Source: Tubiluchus corallicola (lineage: Eukaryota > Priapulida > Priapulimorpha > Priapulimorphida > Tubiluchidae). From it: 64,000 nt of DNA. A program made the translations under genes and the position numbers. The DNA is taken from assembly GCA_030141605.1 (NCBI GenBank), contig JAQGDQ010000023.1, forward strand, positions 682,001-746,000. The letters run 5' to 3'. Positions 34,308 to 46,300 of the stretch are shown piece after piece. Under the pieces are notes generated by a model. It saw only the letters and a list, made by a program, of their open reading frames with translations, did not search any database and had not been told where the DNA came from. Numbering within the stretch: the first letter of the stretch is position 1; the number at the start of each line of letters is the position of its first letter.

Positions 34308-36785
34308 ATGACCAGGACACAAAGGAAGGGGACAGCCGAAAAACCCGTCTGTTACGATTTACCTGAGCCACTAATTGTGGAGGGAAAGAGTGCAGAGACA
34401 GCTATTCTGCTGTTGCAAAGTAAAGAGACTGAACCAATACTCAGAGCTTCACTAGGCTTGTTAAAATACGCTGAGAAATCTGAAGTCAATGTAAATATTT
34501 TAATTCAACTGGGAATAATGAAACACGTGGTGCCGCTACTGTCGCACACTGAAAAGGTGGTGAAGAGAAATTCTGGCGCCCTTTTACGTGAACTTCTAAC
34601 ATCGTTTGTTGCTCGCACTGCTTTACGGAGTGTTGATTACCTTTCTTCTTTCTACTCTCTCCTCGATGAAAATGATCCTGTAATACATGAACTGGCATCC
34701 AGTTGTTTATGCGTGATGGCTATGGATCACAACAGCAAAGACCAGTTGGCACAAGAAGACTTCATGAAGCGCTGCATTTCCTTGCTAGGTGCCAATGATC
34801 CAGACGTCCAAAATAACTCCATTGAGATCCTTAAGTGCATTCTTGAAGATTATGAAGCAAAAGAAATTGTCAGGGGACTAAACATTATTCGTCCATTGTT
34901 AATACAGAGTGAGTCTGAATTTCTGGCAATACAACGAGCTGCACTTGCTTGTCTAAATAAGTGCATGGAAGATGAAGAACTTCGTTTACAGATGAAACAA
35001 CATAATGGTATGGACCACCTTATTAAGATGATTAAGATGAAGGAATACAACATGTTGCATACTGATGTAGCTCAGGTGTTGGCAAATTTTCTATTGTCTT
35101 CAGAATGTCTGCATGAATTAGTTGTTAGTGGTAAGGTATTTACTATACTCGATTTAGTAGTACCCAATGGTAATGTAAATCCTGACGTCAAAGTGAAGGC
35201 AATGCTAGTAATAGCAAGGGCAATGAGAAATGAAACCACCAAAATGATTTGTCATTCAAAAGAGTTTGAAGTTAAACTGTTGGCCTTGTTAACCGATGGG
35301 GGTGTTGCCATACAGCCAGCTGTTGCCGAGGCCCTAGCAATCATGTCAGGGTCCAGAGAGAGCAGAGAACTCATCTGTGAACATTCAGGAACAGAAATAT
35401 TCGTTAAATTGCTCAGAAGCCCAGACTCTTGTGTCCGTCAGTTTGTTACTCATGCATTAGCAAACCTCACTTTAAATGAGCGAACAATCATTGGTAAAGT
35501 GAATGAGCTTGGAGGTGTGGTCACACTTATTGATTTGGTTAAGGATGAAAACCAGCAAACTGTGAATAATTCCTTGACTGTGTTACTTAATTTGACTCTT
35601 GAAGAGCGTGTTAGAGAGTATATCATACATGAAGGATTAGTGGCTCTTGCACTTGAACAGATAACTTGTGGGAATAGTAAAGTAGAGAATTCTGCAGTGG
35701 CTCTGTTAGGATCACTTCTAACTGATGTGGAGTCAAGATGTCAATTCAGAGACAGCAATGGTGTAGAAGTGCTCCTGCAATTATTACAGTCAGCAGATAG
35801 TGAAGTACGTCAAAACGCCTGTTGGGCAATTTCACTGGCTGCTGCTGATGGTAACATTGCTGTGGATTTTGTGGAACGTGGGACATTGGAAATATTGCAA
35901 GATTTCTGTTCGTTAGCCTCAAGAAATGATGGTTTTGCACAAACGGCTTACAATACTTTGTTAAATCACAACTTATCTGCGAAGTATTGCAAAACGGGTT
36001 CACTTAGCGCTACTGACATAATACAACCTGGTTTTTATGACTGTGGGGCATTACCGCCTGAGAAGACCATACCAAGTTTGGAACACCTTACCAGTGAAAA
36101 CATAAACGACCGTCGACCCGTCATTTTGGTAGACATGGAGTTGCAGGGAGACGACTTTTCTGATGTTCCCAGCTCAGTTCATCCAAACATGCTTGCAGGC
36201 GAACATGAAGTGCGTCATAAAAAACGGCGTAGTCATGGTTTATCTCGTAACAAAGGGCAATCTGCTAAAGACCTGCATGTGCATGAATCAACTGACAGTG
36301 CAGAAGAGATAGAGCAACAGACTGTTAAAGATCCTGATCTAGCTGAGTATCTTGAAGATATAGCAAGAATTAAATATTCTAAACCAAGAGAGCAAGTTGA
36401 GTATATTGCAAAATTCGTTAGCGATAAGTTAGGCGGAGTTGTGCTGCCCGAAAAGGTGGGTGAGATTGGTTTTGAACTACCGCTGATGCAACTAAAAAGG
36501 AAATTAGACTCAAACATAGTTCCGCTTGGTATGATACGGTGTGGTACCTTTTTTCATCGTGCTCTTTTGTTTAAGGTTCTTGCTGATTTTGTGGATCTAC
36601 CCTGCTCACTTACTCGTGGTAAATATAATAGGGCTTGGAATGAAGTCATGTTGGTTGGTAGCAAATTATGTGATAATGTGATGGGTATAAAGTCTGACGT
36701 TTATGTTGTTGATTTAATGCATTCACCTGGTAAGCTGTTACCACGTGATTCTCTCGAGGCTGCCAATTATAAGAAATATTACTAA
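34308..36785 (+). CDS. ARMC3: Armadillo repeat-containing protein 3, uninterrupted coding region
   Basis: Encodes an 825-residue ARMC3 orthologue (human 872), a protein linked to cilia and sperm flagella. Residues about 15-575 are armadillo repeats, with typical units such as LGIMKHVVPLLSHTEKVVKR, GTEIFVKLLRSPDSCVRQFV and GVEVLLQLLQSADSEVRQNA. A short low-complexity basic/acidic linker follows (about 625-675). The C-terminal EDR1-type domain follows (about 680-825), with PLGMIRCGTFFHRALLFKVL, then GKYNRAWNEVML and VYVVDLMHSPG. This combination is diagnostic of ARMC3. The start chosen is the ATG at 34308; the frame is open upstream but offers no earlier ATG in frame. The whole coding region is one exon, unlike the multi-exon vertebrate gene and unlike its neighbours here. 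No frameshift or stop interrupts it. AATAAA signals lie at about 37131 and 37151. Confidence 0.93.
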   Translation: MTRTQRKGTAEKPVCYDLPEPLIVEGKSAETAILLLQSKETEPILRASLGLLKYAEKSEVNVNILIQLGIMKHVVPLLSHTEKVVKRNSGALLRELLTSFVARTALRSVDYLSSFYSLLDENDPVIHELASSCLCVMAMDHNSKDQLAQEDFMKRCISLLGANDPDVQNNSIEILKCILEDYEAKEIVRGLNIIRPLLIQSESEFLAIQRAALACLNKCMEDEELRLQMKQHNGMDHLIKMIKMKEYNMLHTDVAQVLANFLLSSECLHELVVSGKVFTILDLVVPNGNVNPDVKVKAMLVIARAMRNETTKMICHSKEFEVKLLALLTDGGVAIQPAVAEALAIMSGSRESRELICEHSGTEIFVKLLRSPDSCVRQFVTHALANLTLNERTIIGKVNELGGVVTLIDLVKDENQQTVNNSLTVLLNLTLEERVREYIIHEGLVALALEQITCGNSKVENSAVALLGSLLTDVESRCQFRDSNGVEVLLQLLQSADSEVRQNACWAISLAAADGNIAVDFVERGTLEILQDFCSLASRNDGFAQTAYNTLLNHNLSAKYCKTGSLSATDIIQPGFYDCGALPPEKTIPSLEHLTSENINDRRPVILVDMELQGDDFSDVPSSVHPNMLAGEHEVRHKKRRSHGLSRNKGQSAKDLHVHESTDSAEEIEQQTVKDPDLAEYLEDIARIKYSKPREQVEYIAKFVSDKLGGVVLPEKVGEIGFELPLMQLKRKLDSNIVPLGMIRCGTFFHRALLFKVLADFVDLPCSLTRGKYNRAWNEVMLVGSKLCDNVMGIKSDVYVVDLMHSPGKLLPRDSLEAANYKKYY

Positions 36786-37179
36786 TTAGTTGTGTAACGG
36801 TTATGTAAGATTATAGTAGTTATATAATAACGCCGACATAAATTATGATATTTTATTACATCGTTATGGGTTGTCTTACATAGTATTAATCGCATGATCT
36901 GTAATGTGCAATTAGTAAATCACTAAGTACTCGCTTGCATAATTATGAATGTCACCACCATGGAATTTTTTAACGATGTTATTCCAGTTGAGACAAGCCA
37001 GTTACTCGGATTTTTATGCATGCATTACGTCAGTGAAATAATGTAATATTACGGTCAGTGTAACATACTATAGTACACAACCTTTTTAATTCTTTATTCC
37101 TAAGAGATCATCTTAAAGTCAACATGTTTTAATAAACCTTACGTTTTTAAATAAAGTTTAACAAAGTAAACTGCTAGTT

Positions 37180-37640
37180 TAATTGCTTGATAAAAAATCA
37201 CTGTAATTGTCATTACCGTATCAAAATAGTACAGCATAATGCCCAAAATTAATTTCTTTTATAACTTTATAGACTACTGCAATCATATCTGGGCTCTGTG
37301 GTGCCAGCAAGTTTGGTTGGGTCTCATTTGGAATGAACTCTGCAATCGAAGGTCAATTGTTACGCTAATTATGCAAGCCTGTTTATTGCTACTTCTACTA
37401 GGTGCTTCTAGGGTTGCTCATCACTGGTTCCTAACCGCCGACAGTTTGTATGTAGTACTTGTTTTTTTCTGTTGTATCCAATAGTCTTACGAACGCTCCA
37501 GAGCGATTGTTTACAGAATCTAGTTTTTTCTGCTGCGCTTCTATCTGGGAATATTTATCATGTTCTTCTTCAATTAGTCCTATTATTGTACCCGTTATCT
37601 TATATGATTAATCTCTCTGATAAATGTTGATTATTATCTC
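37180..37640. other. Intergenic, no gene recognised
   Basis: Between the ARMC3 polyadenylation signals and the LTR-like repeat. The open frame at 37239-37484 is rich in hydrophobic residues but shows no family motif. Confidence 0.35.
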
Positions 37641-37649
37641 TCTCGTGAT

Positions 37650-38570
37650 CGTATAACACGTGACCTGAAGAAACACACGACTTATTTAAAGAGTGATTCG
37701 CTTCTATTACATTAATTGCTATAAGGTTAATTATAACCTGGCTCCTAGAGCTTAAGATTAGTCAATAGGGCTATGATCTTGTCCCACAAGACTATTTCTA
37801 CGACTCCGCATTGTGATTAGAGTCTTAAGCTAAAGCTTACTAGCTAAGTTCCCGCAATTGAACTTGTTAACTAAATTAATGTTATGTACACAGCGAATCT
37901 TCAGAATCGTTTACCGAATTTAAGGTTGCTTAACTGAAACACCTATAAGCATACATAAACTAGTCTTTTAAGTTAAAGTGAAATCATTTATTGTTTGACA
38001 ACAATTACTCTTAGTCAACTAATATTACAATGTTTGATCTTAATCGCCAATCGACGCTCACAAATAATAGTTAGCTCCAAGAGACACTAATCAGATTCAC
38101 TTAACTATTTCCTTGCTTCGCACTTAAGGTGCTAATTACAATGTGAAGTATGCAATTACAATCAACTAAACGTTACACTTAAGGTGTCTATTACACTGTG
38201 AATTTCTACTATGCAGAGTTGCTCTCAAGTTACGATATGTTAAGATCACTTAACTTGGTGGAATGACCAATGTGACAACTGTTCAATTGGTCAAATCCAT
38301 TTCCGATGCAAGACTAATCGTAGATCCAGTGCTCAAATAGTTGAGTACGCAGATTTGATGTCCACGTTGGTCTTACGTGTCTTTGCTTCCGTCAGAATTC
38401 CAGTAGCCTCTCTCTCTGGACGGCACGTGGTTCACTCTCAACCACTCACTTCTGACTAACTCACAGCCTCCTCTGTTCCTCAAGACATCGTCTTATATAT
38501 CCAAACGGAGATTTCATAACCTTTCGTGCGAACACTGCAATGTGTCACAATAGCTTTCACAAATTTCGCG
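37650..38570 (-). repeat. LTR-like interspersed repeat, minus orientation
   Basis: Similar over several hundred bases to the reverse complement of about 56820-57700. Shared stretches include TTGCTATAAGG followed by ACCTGGCTCC, and AATTGCGGGA near GCTAG. On the minus strand it has a TATA box (GATATATAAGACG, about 38501-38489). A possible polyadenylation signal follows about 500 bp later (CAATAAATGA near 37990). That arrangement suggests a solo LTR. The exact ends were not found. Confidence 0.5.
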
Positions 38571-38574
38571 GCAA

Positions 38575-40260
38575 CGCTGTAATACATTGCAATAGTTCAA
38601 AGGTTACATCCTTGGCTTGGTGGTTTATGACCATCCAGATGGCTGATAACGTAGCTTCTTACATGAGAAAACACCGCTATTCGACTTCTCCGTCCTTCAC
38701 ATCATCAACCCTAGAGGATTGTTCCCTGCGTCACTTGGGCTATAAAACTCTCTTTCAAGGAAAAACCACTCTCCGCTTCTTCTTAATTATAGTTGGCAAT
38801 TCTACATAACATTACATGAGGCTTATTATCTAACCACGCAAAGTTATAAAAATAAGCTTCGCTTCACCTAAACTAAACACCTGCAACTCCTACGCTTTCT
38901 TAAATGAACACCCGTGACAAACTCTTACTTTCTAAATGAACACCTGTTCTATTCCTTGTAAACACAAACAACTCTGTGACGATAATTTTGCTTCTCATTA
39001 AACATAGTGCCTCAAACAGCTAAGTGAGTTCCCATAATCTTTCAATAAATTTATCTAATCCAATTAGGAGGTATCTGCTTTATCAACATAATCTAATGTA
39101 GTTGATGACCTCATTAATTAATCACTTAATTCATGATTCCGAAATTTATTCATAACATATTCTCTACCAGAAAATAATTTCTATGAAAATATAACCACAT
39201 CCTATTCAAGACTAACATGTATTCTACTGCAGGCCCTTCACTGTTTAACCATCACCCCATTAGCCTTTTTTCGGGCGATTTTTACAAAAAATTCGTACAT
39301 TTACACACTTTATTTAATTAACCAAAACAAAAAAGCTCTTTAAAATTTAGCATACAATAGGTAGCAGTGTGTTTTCAGATTTGACGATGATAACTACATA
39401 GACAACACAGATTTACATGATGCAAACAGGATTAAGTGGATGAGTTGAATCACCACCAATGTGCATGATGCATTTCTATGGAAAACCACACTTTTTTCAG
39501 TTTAAGCGTTAGCAGAAGCAAGCTTTTCTTTGCTTGCAATGAGTGTTTATCCTGGGTTCAACCGGGGGGGGGGGGGTGTCTTACTTATTCTTTCACTTAT
39601 TGGCTTGTATCGAAAATGTAGTCGGTATATATATATATATGCCGACTATCAAGTTGCTTGAAGCTTCCTCTGGACAAGCAAGCAGACAGACCAAACAATG
39701 ATAACTTTATCATTTCCGGCTTATTATATGTATTCAGCTTATCGACTAATATATTTTGTCCTAGATGGGGAGTGCTTCACGAGTGCTTCACGTGATAGTT
39801 CAGTAGCAGCGATTTCCGAACTAGCACGGTCTAACATTTGACATTCTCGATTTCTCATGAAATCTATTTCCGTGCATCGGCCATACTGCACGCTTAGTTG
39901 ATCGATATTATACGTATGTCCCCTAGTATAGCGGCTGCTGGCTAACCCTTACAGCGCTCTTTACATGAGGCAGCATTACAGTTTGTGGGCACTACAGTTT
40001 CCGTGCTGTGAGTTAGATTGTGCCGGTACATGGTGGTCGACCGGCGTGTTTGAAGTAGTGTACATAACTAATTCTAGTTTTTCTGAATTTATGCGAAGCG
40101 TATTGTCCATAATTTGTACAATTTAGCATTGATAGTAGTTTATGCGAAATTACTGTGCGATTTTTAAGAACTGAGTGATCAATAACGTTGTAAAGATTTC
40201 AGTGGAAACACAAATGACTGATACTGTAGGCCTATTTACTAAAAGGAAATTGAAATATAA
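38575..40260. other. Intergenic, no gene recognised
   Basis: Contains a run of 13 G at about 39565-39577 and a hairpin at 39619-39648 (TAGTCGG, an AT repeat, CCGACTA). No exon or transposon end was recognised. The last few hundred bases should hold the P450 promoter, but no TATA or CCAAT box is clear. Confidence 0.4.
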
Positions 40261-40300
40261 AGTGCATGTGTGGATTAGCTGAAAAGAAACTGTTTAGTTT

Positions 40301-43300
40301 ATGTTACTTGTTGCAGTATCCATTGCTTGTGTAACTCTAGCTAACAATTATGAGACGGTGATATTGGCTCTTGTAGTGTTCTTGTTGTTCAAGTATGCAT
40401 TGGAACAGCCCAGGGGGCTACCCCCAGGACCATTTGGGTGGCCCCTGGTGCACAATCTGTCCCTGATGTGGAGGACACCTCATGTGGTGTTTACGGAGTT
40501 GGCACAGAAGCATGGTAGTATTTATAGCCTTAGGATTGGACGGAAATTGGTTGTAGTTTTAAACGAAATTGATATCATACGAGAAGCATTCGTCAGACAG
40601 GGAGATGTATTTGCTGGTAGACCTGAGCTGTTCATAGACCTGTTATCTGATGAAGGCAGAGGTAGGCAAAGAATAACTGATAAAAATACAGTACAGAGTA
40701 AGTGATTGTCTTGTTTGGGTGCAGGCAAACTGGACTAGGCCAATAACTTTACGTGCCTTCAGACCAGTAGCTAACATGCCTTTTTGTAATGAACAACATA
40801 ATGTGCAGTTTATTAACATGTACAAATTTGTATGTCACATTTGATGATATTTCACTGGTGAAATGATAAATCAGAGCAGAATTGGCAAGTCATAATATTT
40901 AACGAGTTGTGCAATTATCGCTGCGGATTATACACTGTAATAGTCAGACTTGTCTGCAAACCTAGTTTTTTAATGTGATTCATTTCCTACATTATGCGTT
41001 GTGTTCACAGAACATGCATCTGCCTGTAGTTAACGGTAGAATTAATGCAATAACTGATATTTGCTGTAATTTTGCGTACATTCAAAATAACTTGTTTCAC
41101 GACTGTTTGGCTGGCTTCACGAAATCAATAATCTTGTTTTCAATGTGACCTACGTTTCTCCTTGCAGTTAAAACTTAGGATTACTGAAACCTTTGGTCTC
41201 CAGGCTCTGCGCTTCAGTTTATCACAGAGTTCGTCTTTCAGATAAGTTCAATAATTCGAGGATCGCTGATCAGTAATCAGGAAAATGTTTAATTATAATT
41301 GCTTTGTCTATTGGGCGGCTTGTTGATTATGCATCCAGCGTAAAGCTGCCTTCATCTTTTCTGACGCTGCTGAAATGAACTTATGGGCGGCTTATTAATT
41401 TTTTTCTTGCAAGAAAGAGGTTCCCGGTATATAAAGGTTACCCCCGAATTTCTTAAACAAGATTTGAAGCACTGATATGTTTGGATCCGGCACTTAGATA
41501 ATGTTTACTGTCTTTATCGATCGTCGACTACATTTGGGGGAGTGGAAAAATTGACCGACGGGGATTCGAATCTGGGTCTTATCGCTGGTATATGTCTCAT
41601 TATCGCTCCAATTTGCCAGATTGGTTTTTCTGTGGATTTCCTGCAAGAAAGATAGTGCATTACTACTACTACTACTACGACGACGACTACGACTAATAAT
41701 AATAATAATAATAATTACTAGGAACCGGTTTTAATTTTTCACTGTCTGTGCGGTTGTTCCTATTGTATCTTTATACACAATGAAAACTGTGGTCTCACTG
41801 GCCTCATTACCCTGTGATACGTTTCAAAGATAAATGTAATGGCAACAACACCAACAACATGATCAATAATCTGCGGATCCAGCACTTTGTTCGGATCCAA
41901 AAAAATAAGTATTCAACTGCTTCTTTCTGTAAACCTTTCTTTGTGCATGAAGTATGAAATAATCTCATTCTGTGTAAGGAATAGTTATATCTGGTCAGAC
42001 TAGTTCCTGTAACCTAAGATGTTTATTCTGGGTAATTTTCATAGTTAATGAAATGTAGAGGTTTTGTCGTTTTTCTCTATGAGTTCTAGTTTAACAGTCT
42101 ACAAAACTATACATAGGTTATTAGATAAACTACTAAGCCTTACAATGAAAGTGATTTTTATATTTCTTTAATAGTCAACAAACGTGCAGTTTATCGATAA
42201 TTTGTTGACAATTATGATCTAGTTTCAAGTGTTAAATTTGGCACAAGTTTTTAAAATTACCAGTGTTTTGAAGTGCTCATCAATCCTAAGGACGTTTCGT
42301 ATAGTGGAACTTGTTAAAATATTCCGAAATATTATAAAGTATAGTTTAGTGAACATTTTTACTGTATCAATGGTGATTCAACACATTCTTATTCAGATTA
42401 AAATAGTTCGTATTCAATAGTTTTTAAAATTTTGCTTAGATTGGAAATCATCTAATACGTAATTATTTTTAAAAAAATTAAATATTTTTGCCATGACGCA
42501 TGGTATCCTGATTGTCAAGTATTAAAATAATCCATCTGAAGGAGTGTTTGACGCTGTGTCGTTGACTATAGCGCATTGGATAGCGGGGACATCTGTTGGT
42601 GAAAATTGTAACAAGTTAGCAGATGATTATAAAAGTCTGTGTATGTCATTTTATCGACGTTTAAATCTAGCCGTGAAACACGTTTTCAAAGGCTTCAGGT
42701 AATATGCCCTGGTATAAATGCTATTTGCATTGATGTTTGCCTAATATTTTGAAAGAATCATTTATAGAAGAACTGCTTACATGGAAAAAATTGGAAGTTG
42801 AAAACTTTTGGTACTGCAACTCAGACGTTCCGTTTTGCAGAAATTCTACTAGCTACGCACAAATGATTGCCACATTTGCAAAATTTCATGCAATACAGAA
42901 TATTCAAAGTATCCAGGTCAGAACAATGCACAATTCTCTTTCTTTTATACGTAATATAAACATCAAGACGATAAAAAACTCGACTGGGCCTCTTGCTTTA
43001 TTATTATTGGAACCTTTGTACCACTGCTTTAATTGCTCTTAAAGCATTACTCGTAATGTGTTAAGTTCACTTTGTAGAGCAACTGAGGTGAGAATAGTAA
43101 TTGCTCAAGTTCTTCAATCTCATATAATTTCAATTTGCATTACAAAATGTCCTAATAATATTCCCTGTAAAGGCTGTAAAGCACTTTAATGTGACCTAGG
43201 AGATAAGTGAATAAAGTAAGTAAGCAACGATATGATATAATGTAACAAAATTATCATGGTGATTAGTATATCTGAAATATGATGTTAAACTGGTTGGTAT

Positions 43301-46300
43301 AAGGATGGAGAACTAAAAGGTAAACCATATGAATTGAATTATCAATAGCTGTCTATACAAAATATTTAGTCAGCACACAAGAAACATTTAACCAATTACA
43401 TCTGAAGGTGACATCAACAGTTTCAGGCTACTTTCAACTGCCAAATTAAAAAATTCAAGCAGATTTTCCAAAACTCCCAAATGTTAAGTAAATTTTTCGT
43501 ATTATTAACAGAAATTAGTGGGCCTATCCAGCTTTACATGTCAAGGAAAGAAAGTTGCCCTTTCTTCTGGAAAACTATGTCTTGCTAAGTTATGGTAAGG
43601 AGTCACACATAATGGAAACTATATCAAAATGTTTTGTCGTTGATGATAATCTAGCCAAGCATTGTATTTTATATTTCACCAGTTAACATGTATTTTATTT
43701 AATCTTCTTGTGTAGGTGTGATAACTACCGATGGGCCTAGATGGCAGCAGCTGAGAAAATTCGCTCTTGTTTCTTTGCGTGACTTTGGAATGGGGAAACC
43801 GAAAATGGAGCAGATTATCATGGATGAGATGCCCTACTTGCTTTCTGCATTTCGTACTGCAGATCAGCCGTTTAATCCCCATTCTTTTCTGCTGACTAGT
43901 GTTGCTAATATTGTCTGTAGTGTCCTCTTCAGCAAGCGATTTGACTATACCGATGCGTCATTCCAGATTCTGCTACGGAAACTAGACATGACATTTGAGT
44001 ATGCAAGAAATGCCAGTCCTCTCAACTTTGCTCCAATGGTGCGGTTGTTCTTACCTGGTGCTAAGACTGAGTACAAGACTATAAAAGATGGCATCTCATC
44101 ATTGCACAGTTTTTTGCTAGAACAAATAATTGAACGACAGCAAACATTTGATCCTGACCATATCAGAGACATAACTGATAAGTTTTTAAAAGAAATCCAA
44201 GCTAGGCGCAATTCAGATGATGCATCAGTTTTTACAAGTAAGGAATGAACTTCTGAAAAACATGACACTTTTTCGAAACATCGCCACTAATAGAGAAAAA
44301 CATAATGCCCTTTGTAGTCTCAAAGATTATAATATTTATTCAGTAGTATTCACCGTACCTGGCCTCATCTGCTAAAAATAGCAGATAAAATGTTAAAATA
44401 GTATGTACTAATGTAAGAACATGAAAGACAAAATTGTAGCTAAGCATTCATAGGTTTGAAATATAAAGAGCATCATTGCCACTAATATTAACTTTGTTTC
44501 TTTGAAAGTTAAATTTGTAAGTATAAATTAGCAAGAGTTTTTGCTTCACAGTCATTGTTATACAATAGCACTGCATTTCAATTTTCGCTTTTGCAATCAC
44601 GTGTGCAACATGCTCGCTGATTGTTTGTGCTGTTGAAAATTATTTTCAGTTGCGATGTCGTCACTACTCCCTGGCCATTAATTAAATTTTTAACCTAGTA
44701 TTTAAGTATTTGTAACACTTATACACTTAATATGTGGCATTATTATAGGTGTTAAAATGTATACTTTTTACCATATTTGAAACCGGAGTAGGATATGAAA
44801 AATCATCCTTTTCTTTAATTATGTTTGTTGATTGTGAGTTAGTTACTCTGAAGTGTTGTGATTTGGTTATTGTTTTTATATAATTGGTTTGCTATGTACA
44901 TAATTTCAAAAACTTTTATATTTCATTTTTGTTTTATGCATTAACCAGTGTTTGTTGTGTTTTAGTTGAAGAGCTCAAGATTTTTTTGCTCAACCTGTTT
45001 GTTGGAGGTACTATGACCACTTTCCTCACACTGAGATGGGCACTTCTATACATTAGTGGAAACCAGAGTGTACAAAGTCGAATACAAGCTGAAATCGACA
45101 ATGTAACTGGTTGTGCTAGGCTTCCACAGTTCAAAGTATGTATTTGCACAAGATGGTAATTGATGGGCAATTATTACCATTATCATTATCATTATTATTT
45201 ATTTATATAGTAATATTTGACCACTATTATATATAATGTTCAAAAAGAGGCGATAAATGATGTGACACGAGTGACTATTCAGCAACTACAGGCCACTTTT
45301 TTAGGAACGGAAACTGAAAATAATTGTCTACATTTTGCTCAACTTCATTTCTTCTCCTTTTGTTTATTACATAATCTCAGATAAAATAAGAATACATTAG
45401 TAAAAACAAATCTAGGTTAAAAAATCACAGGAAAAAATAACTCCAACCCTAAAAATGTTTCTTAAATCGATTATGACTGACTTGAATATTTTTGTTTAAT
45501 TCCTGACTTTCTTTCCTAGTGAAAATGGTGACAATTTTTCGACCACCATAACTTAACTGCAACTTTTCCTGTGACTTTTCCTAGCCAAAATTGTGACTTT
45601 TTGTTTGACTTACCCGTCACCAGTGAAAACACGTATGGTTGAAACAATAGTAGTGCTGTTATTAATCACGGCAGCCATGACAGATACATAAGGCCCAATT
45701 TAGTAATACCTAGTAATCCAGACGCAACACAAGCATTAGCTAGTGCAGTTTATTTTGTGGTGAAGACCATTATATGAACTGATTGATTCCTTTATTGTTT
45801 TGCTGCCATGTATAGAGCTTTTTAAATACATCCACGTGGCTGTTTTTAGTTGGTGATTATAGCTGACATTGTTCTGGCATTTCAGTTTTTAACACGAAAA
45901 GTATTTTGGCCACAACTTAAAAGCTACTAAAAATATAAACTTGTAACTTTCACAACCGAAAACTAAAATATTATAGTATCATGCCGTGAAATTTAAGCTT
46001 TGTAGATCACTTGCTTATAATCTTATTCTACTCTAAACTTGGGCACATTTTTCTGTACCACCTAATATTAATGGATACTTTGTAAATTTGCTTTGTACGT
46101 AACGTATCATACTGTATTGCATTTTAGGATCATAGTCATTTGTCATTTACTGAAGCAACAATCAACGAGGTGCAACGATGTGGTGCTGTAGTTCCTCTGG
46201 GTATAGTTCATTCTAATTTGGAAGACACAAAGCTATGTGGATATTACATCCCAAAACGTAGCATTATCTTTCCAAACATCTGGGCATTGCACATGGATAG

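Noticed and set aside
35746-36517. Minus-strand frames across ARMC3
   Set aside because: Antisense shadows of the ARMC3 coding region.
42737-43042. 101-codon frame in P450 intron 1
   Set aside because: No family motif; the P450 model is continuous without it.
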